In this document: positions 35,070 to 44,599 of the stretch, piece after piece
Layout of the letters: each line of letters starts with the position of its first letter
Position numbering within the stretch: position 1 is the first letter of the stretch
Source: Rickettsiaceae bacterium H1
GTDB taxonomy: Bacteria > Pseudomonadota > Alphaproteobacteria > Rickettsiales > Anaplasmataceae
Direction of reading: 5' to 3'
NCBI GenBank assembly: GCA_018101195.1
Contig: JACDQH010000003.1
Span: 173,398-237,397 of the forward strand
Length of the DNA: 64,000 nt
Program-made: the position numbers and the translations under genes
Notes under the pieces: generated by a model
Database searches by the model: none
What the model saw: the letters and a program-made list of their open reading frames with translations, nothing else
Told to the model about the DNA's origin: nothing

Positions 35070-37652
35070 CTAATTTAATAAAACGTATTGAGCAGCAGAT
35101 AAACGAGCTATTAGCACTCTATAAGGAGAGCAAGAAACATAATCCAAACCTAACTTAGCACAAAAATGTACTGTTTTCGGGTCTCCAGCATGTTCGCCGC
35201 ATATACCAATTTTCAAGCTCGAATTAGATTTTTTACCGCGCTCTATCGCTATTTTCATTAATTCTCCAACGTCATCTTGTTGTAACGAAGCAAAAGGATC
35301 TGTTTTCAATATTTCGTTTTTACAATATGAATTTAGCACGGGAGCAGAATCATCACGTGATAACCCCATAGTCATTTGAGTTAAATCATTAGTACCAAAA
35401 CTAAAAAATTCGGAATGAGCTCCGATTTTTTCCGCATTTAATGCGGCAGAAGGAAGCTCTATCATATTACCGATCGAATAATCAACCAAATACTCCCATG
35501 CTACCTTTTCTACCAAATCCTTAACAAAACAAAAATCTTTTTCATTCATCACAAACGGAACCATAATTTCAGGTTTAACACCTGGAACAGCTGTAGCAGA
35601 AGCAAGAATTGAACGCACCTGCATTTCATAAATTTCCGGATAAGAAATTCCAACCCTACAACCGCGATGACCCAACATAGGGTTTACTTCTTTTAACTTA
35701 TTAATTCTTCTGACAACAACCAAGTGAGGAAGATCCACATTATTGGCAAAAGCACGAATCGATTTTTCGTCATGCGGTAAGAACTCATGTAAAGGAGGGT
35801 CCAATAGCCTAATAGTAACCGGCAAATTACCTATCTCACGAAAAATTTTAGTAAAATCTTCCGTCTGTACTTTTTCCAATTCACTTAACACGGCTAATCT
35901 TTCCGAACGTGTTTCGGAAATTATCATTTTTCTTACTAGATTAATGCGATCAGAACTAAAAAACATGTGCTCCGTACGACACAATCCTATCCCATCAACA
36001 CCAAAAAATTTGGCCGTCTTAACATCTTGTACGTTATCAGCATTCGCCCTGACATCGATTTTTCCAATGTTTGATACTACCTTCATAAAATTATGAAATT
36101 GATCGAAAAAAACAGCATTGTTAGTTGTTGCTTCGCCTAAAATTACTCTACCGCTGTTCCCATCCAAAGTAATAATTTCGCCCGCTTTTACAACTAAGTT
36201 ATCTTTCGTAATAAACATTTGTTTTTCATAATCGATAACAATTCCTTCGGTACCACACACGCACACTTTACCCATACCGCGAGAAACTACCGCTGCATGA
36301 GACGTCATCCCTCCGCATGTAGTTAAAATACCGACCGCACTATTCATTCCCTCAATATCTTCGGGACTAGTTTCTTTGCGCACTAAAATCACATTTTTTC
36401 CCACTTTAACTTGCTTTATCGCTTCGTCTATGGAAAAAACAGCTATACCTGAAACCGCACCAGGAGCGGCAGGTAACCCCCTGGCAATTATTTTATAATC
36501 GGATGTTTCATCTAACACCGGATGTATTAATTGCTCGAGTGAAGAAGGTTCGATTCTCACGATTGTTTCTTCTTTCGTAATCAAGCCTTCATCCAACATA
36601 TCCATAGCTACCTTAATTGCAGCCTTAACGGTTCTCTTTGCCGAACGGGTTTGTAACACCCATAATTTTTTATCTTGTACCGTAAACTCCACATCCTGCA
36701 TATCGCGGTAATGCTCTTCAAGTTTAGACTGAACTTTCAATAAAGATTGATACGCTTCAGGCAAATCTTTTTTCATATTCTCGGAAATTAGTTTCGGCGT
36801 TCTTATTCCCGAAACTACGTCCTCACCTTGGGCATTTAAAAGGTATTCTCCGAACAATTCTTTCTCCCCGTTCGAAGGATTTCTGGTAAATGCCACACCA
36901 GAACCGGAACTTTCATTCAAATTACCGAACACCATTGCTTGCACATTAACTGCAGTTCCCCAATTTTCCGAAATACCGTTTATTTTTCGATAAGAAATTG
37001 CCCGCTTACTCATCCACGAATCAAAAACCGCTTTTACCGAATTAATTAATTGCAGTTTAACGTCTTCTATAAATTCACCGCAATTCGACTTTATTAATTC
37101 CTTAAATTTTTTTACTATTAATAATAAATGCTCTTCGGTAAGTCCAATATCTTCAAATATTCGGTTATCCGCTTTGACACGACCTATAACTTTTTCAAAA
37201 TCACTCACATTAATTCCGAGAACAACACTACCATACATTTGAATAAACCTACGATAACTGTCATATGCAAAGCGTTTATCGGGAATTCCGTTTACCGTTA
37301 TCTCGTTAATTCCCAAATTCAAAATCGTATCCATCATACCCGGCATGGAAGATTTGGAACCTGAACGTACGGATAGAAGCATAGGATTATCTTTATCACC
37401 TAATGTTTTTCCCATTTTTCTTTCCAGCCTTAATATTGCCTCGTCAATTTCACGAATCACGTAATCGGGTAAATTTCTGTTGTTATTATAATATTCGGTG
37501 CAAACTTCGGCAGTAATGGTAAAACCCGGAGGAACCGGTAATTTTAAGCGACACATCTCGGCAAGGTTAGCACCTTTTCCGCCCAATAATTCTTTCATAG
37601 CTATATAACCTTCCGATTCACCTACGCTAAAGGTATATATAACTTTTTTCAT
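35070..37652 (-). CDS. ppdK: Pyruvate, phosphate dikinase
   Basis: It interconverts pyruvate + ATP + Pi and PEP + AMP + PPi, giving gluconeogenic or PPi-linked PEP synthesis. 860 residues from ATG 37652 (MKKVIYTFSVGESEG). An upstream ATG 13 codons earlier would add a hydrophobic leader not found in the family. Domains in order: the nucleotide-binding domain with GGKGANLAEMC, KSSMPGMMDTILNLG and SGSGVAFTRNPSNGE; the phosphohistidine domain with GGMTSHAAVVSRGMGK; and the PEP/pyruvate barrel with MLGHRGCRVG and FGTNDLTQMT near the C-terminus. It is typical of Rickettsiales, which lack pyruvate kinase-based glycolysis, and pairs functionally with fba at 40847. Confidence 0.95.
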   Translation of the reverse strand: MKKVIYTFSVGESEGYIAMKELLGGKGANLAEMCRLKLPVPPGFTITAEVCTEYYNNNRNLPDYVIREIDEAILRLERKMGKTLGDKDNPMLLSVRSGSKSSMPGMMDTILNLGINEITVNGIPDKRFAYDSYRRFIQMYGSVVLGINVSDFEKVIGRVKADNRIFEDIGLTEEHLLLIVKKFKELIKSNCGEFIEDVKLQLINSVKAVFDSWMSKRAISYRKINGISENWGTAVNVQAMVFGNLNESSGSGVAFTRNPSNGEKELFGEYLLNAQGEDVVSGIRTPKLISENMKKDLPEAYQSLLKVQSKLEEHYRDMQDVEFTVQDKKLWVLQTRSAKRTVKAAIKVAMDMLDEGLITKEETIVRIEPSSLEQLIHPVLDETSDYKIIARGLPAAPGAVSGIAVFSIDEAIKQVKVGKNVILVRKETSPEDIEGMNSAVGILTTCGGMTSHAAVVSRGMGKVCVCGTEGIVIDYEKQMFITKDNLVVKAGEIITLDGNSGRVILGEATTNNAVFFDQFHNFMKVVSNIGKIDVRANADNVQDVKTAKFFGVDGIGLCRTEHMFFSSDRINLVRKMIISETRSERLAVLSELEKVQTEDFTKIFREIGNLPVTIRLLDPPLHEFLPHDEKSIRAFANNVDLPHLVVVRRINKLKEVNPMLGHRGCRVGISYPEIYEMQVRSILASATAVPGVKPEIMVPFVMNEKDFCFVKDLVEKVAWEYLVDYSIGNMIELPSAALNAEKIGAHSEFFSFGTNDLTQMTMGLSRDDSAPVLNSYCKNEILKTDPFASLQQDDVGELMKIAIERGKKSNSSLKIGICGEHAGDPKTVHFCAKLGLDYVSCSPYRVLIARLSAAQYVLLN

Positions 37653-37773
37653 TGAAGAACAGATAATGTGATTAACAAAAAATTTATACAATCGATCAGG
37701 CTAAAAATCAATTTCCAGAACGTGAAAATACAAATTTTATGTTAAAATTACAATACACAATAGGGTGAAAATA

Positions 37774-38529
37774 CTAATCGTTGTTACAATCGATAAGGGA
37801 ATAAGTTCCTATTAACCAGGCATGTTTTACATCTGAATAAAATCCTGCTAATCGGACCAGATAAACATTTTTTTCTTCTACTTTATGCGTATCGATAACC
37901 TGATAATCTTGCTCTATTTTTTCTAACAATTCGGTAGCAATTAATGTGAAATCTTCTCCTTTACTCGGCTCTAATAGAACGTTCCCCAGTACTAATACCG
38001 ATTTTTCATCACCTTTAAACAAAGGAGCTACAGCAAACACTTTAATATTGCTATTAATTAAGTAAATCCACCACTTATCATTTTGATTTTTATCAGGAAA
38101 AGGAACAAAACCGAAATGAGTATCGTTTTTACCTAAATAAGCAATCAACTTTTCGGCATTCGATTCGATTTTATTTTCAATAAAATTACCGAAAAACTCT
38201 CTACCCAACCAATAACACTCCCGGTTTAAAGCAATAATCGAAAATTTTTGCTCGTTATATTCCGAAATGCTAATAAAATTACGCCAAATATTAATAACAA
38301 CCTGCTTCGGATAAAGGGGAAATAAGTTTAAACAGGCATTATATATCACTTCTACTGCCCTTGACGGTCGAATGGTACTTCCTTGTTTTACGTATTTTTC
38401 TTTTACCACCCTTACTTTATGCATTATTTCCATTCTTGCTTTAAGCAAGTCACATATTTCCAGATCTATCTTGTCAATTTTTACCCTATAACCCAAAATG
38501 TCATATAATTTTGAACTGTCCATACGCAA
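37774..38529 (-). CDS. Chorismate mutase-like protein with a C-terminal extension
   Basis: 251 residues. Residues ~14-90 form an AroQ-type chorismate mutase domain: IDKIDLEICDLLKARMEIMH, then VRVVKEKY, then RPSRAVEVI, with the Arg/Lys positions that bind chorismate. The rest (~160 residues) resembles the downstream part of alphaproteobacterial chorismate mutase/prephenate-type proteins (YLGKNDTHFGFVPFPD, then LVLGNVLLEPSKGEDFTLI) but I cannot name its function. In a pathogen with little aromatic amino-acid synthesis a conserved stand-alone mutase is puzzling. It lies next to a FliS-like gene, with no clear functional link. Confidence 0.72.
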   Translation of the reverse strand: MRMDSSKLYDILGYRVKIDKIDLEICDLLKARMEIMHKVRVVKEKYVKQGSTIRPSRAVEVIYNACLNLFPLYPKQVVINIWRNFISISEYNEQKFSIIALNRECYWLGREFFGNFIENKIESNAEKLIAYLGKNDTHFGFVPFPDKNQNDKWWIYLINSNIKVFAVAPLFKGDEKSVLVLGNVLLEPSKGEDFTLIATELLEKIEQDYQVIDTHKVEEKNVYLVRLAGFYSDVKHAWLIGTYSLIDCNND

Positions 38530-38594
38530 ACAAACACTTAACTATTATTTTTGTTTTCTTCAATAAAAAACGCTCGCTTGCAACGTTCGATATG

Positions 38595-38936
38595 TTAATT
38601 AACAAAATCTTCCCAAACGGATTTGACCGATTCTATATCTTTTATTAATCGTGGATAAATATCTTTTTGCCGACAATAAAGCACTTTCGATATGTTTTGT
38701 ATAGTCAATAAATAGAAAGATTGCAAAGCTTTTTTCGCTTCCACTTTTTCTCCGCTTTCAGTTGAAGAAAGTAAAGTTACCAATATTTTTAGCGATTTAT
38801 CCAAGTTTTTTTCTTGTTTACTTGCGTCAGCTTGAGCTTCGCTAATTAATCTTAACAACTCTTCGTATATTATTATGATCTCCTCTATGTTATTGTCTGA
38901 AAAATTTTGATAAGCATTGTATTGTTTACCGTGCAT
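38595..38936 (-). CDS. fliS: FliS-like flagellin chaperone
   Basis: 113 residues, all helical. The N-terminus YNAYQNF followed by IIIIYEELLRLISEAQAD matches the FliS pattern (an AYQ block then a LYdgal-type helix). The middle LDKSLKILVTLLSS corresponds to the A-I-x-I-I-x-L helix. The C-terminus SVKSVWEDF matches the closing aW-x-x motif. FliS binds unpolymerised flagellin in the cytoplasm. No other flagellar gene lies in the window. Flagellar genes do occur in some Rickettsiales lineages, so this could be part of a dispersed set or a relic. Assignment is by pattern, and an unrelated four-helix protein is possible. Confidence 0.5.
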   Translation of the reverse strand: MHGKQYNAYQNFSDNNIEEIIIIYEELLRLISEAQADASKQEKNLDKSLKILVTLLSSTESGEKVEAKKALQSFYLLTIQNISKVLYCRQKDIYPRLIKDIESVKSVWEDFVN

Positions 38937-38971
38937 ATTATAATCACCTTGACAGACTTATAACTATAACT

Positions 38972-39127
38972 ATGGATGATGAAGAAAAAACTAACACGCG
39001 TAAAATTTCATGTCACGGTGGTGAAAGCGGTCATCCGTTAATATATTTAGATATTACCGACGATAAAGTAGTTTGTCCTTACTGCGGAAAAATTTTCATC
39101 TATGATCCCTCAAAAAAAGATAAATGA
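38972..39127 (+). CDS. CHCC zinc-finger domain protein
   Basis: 51 residues from ATG 38972 to TGA 39125-39127. The zinc ligands C-H...C-x2-C are ISCHGGESGHPLIYLDI followed by VVCPYCGKIF, the zf-CHCC family pattern related to the NDUFS6 subunit of complex I. Alphaproteobacteria encode it as a small stand-alone protein. It overlaps the first 26 bases of nth in another frame, so the two are translated from one transcript. Codon use is normal. Confidence 0.88.
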   Translation: MDDEEKTNTRKISCHGGESGHPLIYLDITDDKVVCPYCGKIFIYDPSKKDK

Positions 39128-39755
39128 AATCTTTGTCAGATTAAGTGCTAAGGACCCGCAACCAAAAATAGAACTAAATTACACAAATAACTACACTTTA
39201 TTAATTGCAGTTGTTCTTTCCGCTCAATCAACCGACGTTAGAGTGAATCAAATAACAAAAGAACTATTTCTACTGGCAGATAATCCGCAAAAAATGTTGA
39301 ATTTAGGATTGGAAAAATTAAAACGAAAAATAAAAAGCATTGGTTTATATAATTCCAAAGCAAAAAACATAATAAATTTAAGTAAAAAACTAATTGATGA
39401 CGGAAAAAACGATATTCCATGTGACTTCGATTACCTAATTTCGTTACCGGGAGTAGGACGAAAATCGGCAAACGTAATTTTAAATTCGGCATTCGGTCAG
39501 TTAACAATAGGAGTCGATACTCATGTCTTTAGAGTAAGTAACAGAATAGGTTTTTCCAAAACAAAAAACGTTTTGGCAACAGAAAAACGGTTACTTAAAA
39601 TAGTGCAGAAACAATTTTTACGCAATTGCCATCACTGGTTAGTATTACACGGTAGGTACATATGCAAAGCAAAAAAACCAATGTGCGATAAATGCCATAT
39701 TGCAGATTTGTGCGAGTACAATAAAGCGAAATTAGCAAGCCAATCCAAAAATTAA
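39102..39755 (+). CDS. nth: Endonuclease III
   Basis: A base-excision glycosylase/AP lyase for oxidised pyrimidines, 217 residues. The helix-hairpin-helix is LPGVGRKSANVIL, with the catalytic Lys (GVGRK) and, further on, the catalytic Asp in VDTHVFRVSNR. The C-terminal iron-sulfur cluster has the exact C-x6-C-x2-C-x5-C spacing (CKAKKPMCDKCHIADLC). The start ATG 39102 lies inside the preceding zinc-finger gene. It is convergent with the GlmU-like gene. Confidence 0.95.
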   Translation: MIPQKKINEIFVRLSAKDPQPKIELNYTNNYTLLIAVVLSAQSTDVRVNQITKELFLLADNPQKMLNLGLEKLKRKIKSIGLYNSKAKNIINLSKKLIDDGKNDIPCDFDYLISLPGVGRKSANVILNSAFGQLTIGVDTHVFRVSNRIGFSKTKNVLATEKRLLKIVQKQFLRNCHHWLVLHGRYICKAKKPMCDKCHIADLCEYNKAKLASQSKN

Positions 39756-39768
39756 ATTGAAATGTTTA

Positions 39769-40854
39769 TTAATTTGCAGTTTTATTCACCTGTTTTGCCC
39801 TGGCAATTGCCAAAGTACTTTTTTCTTCTATACTTTCGGTAATCGTGCTTCCAGCTCCTACTTTCACATCCGATGCTATGTAAAGGGGCGATAACAATGA
39901 AGAATTTGCTCCGATAAAACAATTTTTATCAATTACAGTTTCATGTTTTTTATAACCGTCATAGTTACACGTCACAACTCCAGCTCCGATATTTGTTCCG
40001 CTTCCTACCTTTGCATCACCAATATAACTTAAATGCTTTATTTTTACATCATACGATATTTGACTGTTTTTAATTTCGACAAAATTACCGATTTTACTTT
40101 TTTCATCTATCGTCGTCCCATCCCGAACACGAGCAAACGGTCCTATCACACACCCGGATTTAATATGAGATCCTTCTATATGAGAAAACGACAAAACAGA
40201 AGAATTTTTTTCAATAATAACTCTCGTTCCGATAAAAACATTAGGGTATATTACTACTCCTGGAGCAATTTCAGCATCGAACGAAAGATAAACGGTTTTC
40301 GGATCTAAAATCAAAACACCATTATCAATTGCTTTTCTCCTTAAATTATTCTGCATTCTATTTTCGGCTTGAATTAATTGTCCTACATTTTCAATCACAC
40401 TAAAGTCATCGTCATCGACAGTAACTTGCGCTACTTTTTCAACTTGCTTCAACAATTCGTTCAGTGTTTTATAACTTTTTTTGCAATTAAATGCGGTAAT
40501 TCTATGTGATTTATTTTTCACGATTACGGCATTATTGCTTTTCATAAGCAGATCTATCCGTTTAAAAACATAAGTCTTGCAATATAAGGAATTAGCAGGC
40601 AGTAAAATTATATTTTGCGCTTTAGTACGCTTCCTAATTTCTGCTAAAAAAGATAAATCATTGACCGATTTTTCGGTATTCAACTTAGGAATCGAAAAGT
40701 CATAACTATCGGGCAAATCACCAATTAAAAACTTATCTGCCGCTAAACTTGCCAAGTCCTTAAGTAAGTAATTTATAACGTAATCGCCACAGACTTTTTT
40801 CAACATAAAATCGTTATTGAAAATAAAGCACAGAGCCGTTTTTTTCTCAAACAT
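39769..40854 (-). CDS. glmU: GlmU-like protein, N-terminal uridylyltransferase domain degenerate
   Basis: 361 residues against ~450 in normal GlmU. Residues ~190-361 are a clear left-handed beta-helix acetyltransferase domain: hexapeptide repeats IAPGVVIYPNVFIG, SHIKSGCVIGPFARVRDGT, GNFVEIKNSQI, SYIGDAKVGSGTNIGAGVVT-CNYDGYKKHET, FIGANSSLLSPL, VKVGAGSTI, with the catalytic His and Asn region intact. The first ~170 residues lack the sugar-nucleotide signature LAAGxGTRM-x-S: the N-terminus is FEKKTALCFIFNNDFMLKKV. The Asp/Lys metal site is also not recognisable. So it probably acetylates GlcN-1-P but does not uridylylate. The ATG overlaps the end of the aldolase gene by eight bases. Confidence 0.82.
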   Translation of the reverse strand: MFEKKTALCFIFNNDFMLKKVCGDYVINYLLKDLASLAADKFLIGDLPDSYDFSIPKLNTEKSVNDLSFLAEIRKRTKAQNIILLPANSLYCKTYVFKRIDLLMKSNNAVIVKNKSHRITAFNCKKSYKTLNELLKQVEKVAQVTVDDDDFSVIENVGQLIQAENRMQNNLRRKAIDNGVLILDPKTVYLSFDAEIAPGVVIYPNVFIGTRVIIEKNSSVLSFSHIEGSHIKSGCVIGPFARVRDGTTIDEKSKIGNFVEIKNSQISYDVKIKHLSYIGDAKVGSGTNIGAGVVTCNYDGYKKHETVIDKNCFIGANSSLLSPLYIASDVKVGAGSTITESIEEKSTLAIARAKQVNKTAN

Positions 40855-41746
40855 TACCGCAGTAAATTGTCGATATTTTATCTAGCAAGGAAATAGCATC
40901 CTCCTTTGACCTTTGAAAACTATTCCGACCAATTATAGAGCCGTCACCACCGCCAAGATTGATTGCTTTTACTTCGCTTAATATCGATTGTTCGTCTTTG
41001 CTTTTTCCTCCGGAAAAAACAACTAACCTTCTATTGTCAAAACACGCTTGTTTGATTACTCTTACTCTTTTTTTTAAAGAATCCACATCTAAATAACAGC
41101 CCTGATCATATTCTATATTGTCAGTCGGCAGTTTTACTTTTATTATGTGCCCGCCAAGTAAACAGGCCATGTGAGCACCATACGCAATTACGTCAAGTGA
41201 AGTTTCTGCAGTTTTCGATAATTTTCCGCCTCGAGGATAAGACCATATTACGACTGCCAAACCATAATATTTTGCTTCTTTAATCATTTCCCTTGCTTCT
41301 TCAATCATTAAATTATAATTTTTCGACCCAGGATATAAGGTAAAACCCACCGCAACACAGCCTAAACGAAGGGCGTCATTAACGGTTGCGGTAACGGCCT
41401 GATCCGGCTCTTCCATCGATAACGAATTAGAACTATTCATTTTTAAGATTAAAGGCATTGTCCCTTGATTGCCCATTCCCCCTTCCAACATACCTAGCGG
41501 AGCGGCATAAGCACTCACCTTTCCTCTCAATGCCAATTGAAAATGATAATTCGGATCATATGCCGCAGGATTTATCGAAAAACTTTTTCCCGGCCCATGT
41601 TCGAATCCTTGATCGACAGGTAATATAAGCAGCTTACCCGTGCCAGATAATTTGCCGCATGTCAACATCCTGGCAAGATTGGTTTTGCTACCGAAATTAT
41701 CCGTTTCGTAATTACCAAGTATTTTACGAATTATTTCCGGCAACAT
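40847..41746 (-). CDS. fba: Class I fructose-bisphosphate aldolase (DhnA/FbaB type)
   Basis: It condenses DHAP and G3P to fructose-1,6-bisphosphate. 299 residues in a (beta/alpha)8 barrel of the archaeal/FbaB class. Conserved segments are LILPVDQGFEHGPGKSF, AVGFTLYPGS, and the Schiff-base lysine region GGHIIKVKLPTDN, then VVFSGGKSKDEQ and GGDGSIIGRN for phosphate binding. Together with ppdK it suits gluconeogenesis from host-derived C3/C4 compounds. The operon continues into the GlmU-like gene, linking hexose phosphate supply with amino-sugar metabolism. Confidence 0.93.
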   Translation of the reverse strand: MLPEIIRKILGNYETDNFGSKTNLARMLTCGKLSGTGKLLILPVDQGFEHGPGKSFSINPAAYDPNYHFQLALRGKVSAYAAPLGMLEGGMGNQGTMPLILKMNSSNSLSMEEPDQAVTATVNDALRLGCVAVGFTLYPGSKNYNLMIEEAREMIKEAKYYGLAVVIWSYPRGGKLSKTAETSLDVIAYGAHMACLLGGHIIKVKLPTDNIEYDQGCYLDVDSLKKRVRVIKQACFDNRRLVVFSGGKSKDEQSILSEVKAINLGGGDGSIIGRNSFQRSKEDAISLLDKISTIYCGNV

Positions 41747-41905
41747 AAATTTTTAAATATTTTGATATCGTCAAATAATATTACAGCAAGCACAATAATG
41801 TAAAATTAATTTAACATCATGATTTTCAAGTAAATAACAAACTATTTCTTTTAAGAAAAAAACAGCTTAGAATGATTTTATCAAATCACATTTACATAAC
41901 ACATT

Positions 41906-42637
41906 ATGTTCGACATCAAAGGAAAGAGAATATTATTAACGGGAGCAACGGGAGGAATCGGCAAAGCGATATTGGAAGCTGCAAATAAGCTGGAAGCCAA
42001 AGTTATAATTTCCGGTACCAGAGAACAAGCATTATCCGAGCTAAGAGAAGAATTTGGCGTCTACATTATAAAAGCTGATTTATCCGATAAAAATCAAATA
42101 GAAGATTTAGTAAAAAATGCGCAAGCAAAAATGGGCGGAATCGACATATTAATATGTAACGCAGGAATTACCGACGACAAATTAATATTAAGAATGGACG
42201 ACGAATCATGGGAAAAACTAATTCGAATTAACTTGACTTCAACATTCATGCTTAATCGCAACGTAGCAAAAATTATGTTAAAACAAAGATACGGCCGAAT
42301 AATAAATATGTCTTCCGTAGTTGCATTCACCGGTAACGCTGGACAAGCAAATTACGTAGCCGCCAAAGCGGGAATGGTAGGAATGACAAAATCAATCGCA
42401 TTGGAATTAGCCAGTAAAAACATTACGGCTAATTGTATAGCTCCCGGTTTTATTGCAACACCCATGACAGCCAGAATAAGGGAAGCGCAAAAAGAAAACA
42501 TAATCAAAAATATTCCCGTGGGAAAAATAGGCGAGCCAAAAGACATAGCGGCAGCAGCAATATTCTTGATGAGCGACGAAGCAAAATATATAACCGGCCA
42601 GACAATACATGTAAACGGAGGGATGTATCAAGCATGA
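41906..42637 (+). CDS. fabG: 3-oxoacyl-ACP reductase
   Basis: An NADPH-dependent reductase in fatty-acid elongation. 243 residues with the SDR signature: GATGGIGKA at residue 12, NNAG-like CNAGIT near 88, catalytic Ser in INMSSVVAF, Y-x3-K as NYVAAKAG near 150, and the C-terminal ITGQTIHVNGG that is diagnostic of FabG. Normal length. A single gene here, with no other fab genes adjacent. Its codon use is typical of the genome. Confidence 0.94.
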   Translation: MFDIKGKRILLTGATGGIGKAILEAANKLEAKVIISGTREQALSELREEFGVYIIKADLSDKNQIEDLVKNAQAKMGGIDILICNAGITDDKLILRMDDESWEKLIRINLTSTFMLNRNVAKIMLKQRYGRIINMSSVVAFTGNAGQANYVAAKAGMVGMTKSIALELASKNITANCIAPGFIATPMTARIREAQKENIIKNIPVGKIGEPKDIAAAAIFLMSDEAKYITGQTIHVNGGMYQA

Positions 42638-42683
42638 TTTCCCATAGAATAATTGGCAAGAGTTACACTTAGTATTAATATTA

Positions 42684-43349
42684 TCAAATACTTGCTGTCT
42701 TTTCTTCAAATCTTGAGGAGTAAATACCATCAGAACCAAGTATTTCGTCTCCCATTTCCCTTTTTATAGGCCTTACGTCTTTTATATGCGAAGTTATTTC
42801 TTCTATTTTCTCCGATCCAATTCTTGAAGTAGCTACGCTGATCGTAGAAAATATCTCATTAGGAATAACACCAAATACAAAGGCAATCGCTCCCATAATT
42901 ACCACCGTTCTAAGAGCGATACGTTCATATTGATGAAGTAGTGGTGTAATCACACTTAGTATTATATACAACAATTGAAACCCTATTATTCCTAAAATCG
43001 AAAATTTTAATTTTTGATCTCGGTTTAGAGCGAATTTTCTAGGTTGTTCGCTTCTATTTTCACTAATATTTTGATTTTCAAGTTTTTCCAAAAGCTCTTC
43101 TTGCTTATTATTACGCGTCCAAGTAAAGTATGTTCCGCGTAATATTAAGCACAGTACGACATATTGGCCAAAAATCAATATCCAGGCAAACATATAAGGG
43201 TTTATTTTATCTTTATACAAAGTACTGATTATTACTAATGCCGCTTTTAAAGACACTTCCAATACGGAACATGAAGTTTCCTGAAACCACACGTTTTTAA
43301 ATATGGTTTTTATTTTTTCACGACTTAAATTAGCCCATTTATTTGGCAT
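42684..43349 (-). CDS. Hypothetical four-helix membrane protein
   Basis: 221 residues. Four predicted membrane segments (about residues 30-47, 52-72, 115-135 and 143-163) surround a charged cytoplasmic-type loop (NNKQEELLEKLENQNI). A C-terminal ~55-residue soluble tail is rich in Glu, Arg and Ile (IGSEKIEEITSHIKDVRPIK). I do not recognise a family. It is convergent with fabG and divergent from rseP. Confidence 0.6.
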   Translation of the reverse strand: MPNKWANLSREKIKTIFKNVWFQETSCSVLEVSLKAALVIISTLYKDKINPYMFAWILIFGQYVVLCLILRGTYFTWTRNNKQEELLEKLENQNISENRSEQPRKFALNRDQKLKFSILGIIGFQLLYIILSVITPLLHQYERIALRTVVIMGAIAFVFGVIPNEIFSTISVATSRIGSEKIEEITSHIKDVRPIKREMGDEILGSDGIYSSRFEEKTASI

Positions 43350-43477
43350 AGTATTAATATTATAACGTTCTGCTTGTTAATCAAATAAAATCACTTAATT
43401 ATTCACTTTGTATAAAATATTGCTTTTCGCATGCGAGTAACATAAGCTTTAAGCGATATTTGATGACTATACTATAT

Positions 43478-44599
43478 ATGGAATTTATTTTACATAATCT
43501 GTGGAACTTCAGTTACTACTTACTATCCTTTGTTTTAGTAATATCGTTAATAGTTTTCGTCCATGAACTCGGTCACTACATAGTAGCAAAAATATGCAAA
43601 GTCAAAATCGAGGTCTTCTCGATAGGGTTCGGTAAAGAAATCTTCGGTTTTTACGACAAGTCCGGAACTCGTTGGAAGTTTAGTATGATTCCTGCTGGAG
43701 GATATGTGAAAATGTTCGGTGACACTAATGAAGCAAGCGTTGAAAACGAAAAATACCTCTCTTCAATCCCAGAAGAAGAAAAAGAGCTAACGTTTCACTT
43801 CAAAAAGTTACATCAAAAAACATCCATAGTAATAGCCGGACCGTTAGCAAATTTTCTACTTTCCATACTTATATTATCTTTCCTCTACGCATTTTACGGC
43901 AAACCTTATACCCCTCCTATTATCGGCAAAACCATTGAAAAAGGAGTTGCACAAAATGCCGGTTTGATCGAGGGAGATAAGATAATTTCGATTAACGGTG
44001 AACAAGTAAGTACTTTTGACGATATCATACGTATCATCAGTACCAATTCCGAAAAGGAAATCTCACTTTTTTATGAAAGAGAAGGCACTATAAATCATAC
44101 GATTTTAATTCCCGAATTAACAACTTCGAAAGATATTTTCGGTAATACGATTAAATCTCCGCAAATTGGTATTTCCATAAGTACCATCGAATATAGATAC
44201 ATGTCTATCCCTACTTCGATATACGTTTCCATAATCGAAATAAAAAAGATCATACAAACCACATGTAAAGTACTTTGGCAAATGATAAGAGGTAAACGGA
44301 ATTTAGACGATCTGGGAGGACCGATAAGAATTGTAAAATATTCCGGTCAATCAATGAAAAAAGGAATAATATTTACCCTTTGGTTTATTGCTATGCTTTC
44401 AGTAAATGTCGGTTTTATCAATTTGTTACCTATTCCGGTACTAGACGGAGGACATTTGCTCTATTATATAATAGAATCTATCAGTAATAAAAACTTTGCT
44501 GCTAAATATCAAAATTATTCTATTAAAGCGGGAATAACGATAATTTTTATAATTCTGGCATTAACTACCTTCAACGATGTAAAGATGCTTTTTTTATGA
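43478..44599 (+). CDS. rseP: Site-2 protease RseP
   Basis: An intramembrane metalloprotease that cleaves anti-sigma factors and signal-peptide remnants. I chose ATG 43478 (MEFILHNLW), matching the usual MEF start of alphaproteobacterial RseP. ATG 43463 would add five residues. The zinc motif FVHELGHY is at about residue 27-34, the PDZ domain spans ~110-215 (IIGKTIEKGVAQNAGLIEGD), and the second metal motif is LLPIPVLDGGHLL near the C-terminus. It overlaps the bamA start (ATGA), the classic rseP-bamA pair. Confidence 0.94.
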   Translation: MEFILHNLWNFSYYLLSFVLVISLIVFVHELGHYIVAKICKVKIEVFSIGFGKEIFGFYDKSGTRWKFSMIPAGGYVKMFGDTNEASVENEKYLSSIPEEEKELTFHFKKLHQKTSIVIAGPLANFLLSILILSFLYAFYGKPYTPPIIGKTIEKGVAQNAGLIEGDKIISINGEQVSTFDDIIRIISTNSEKEISLFYEREGTINHTILIPELTTSKDIFGNTIKSPQIGISISTIEYRYMSIPTSIYVSIIEIKKIIQTTCKVLWQMIRGKRNLDDLGGPIRIVKYSGQSMKKGIIFTLWFIAMLSVNVGFINLLPIPVLDGGHLLYYIIESISNKNFAAKYQNYSIKAGITIIFIILALTTFNDVKMLFL

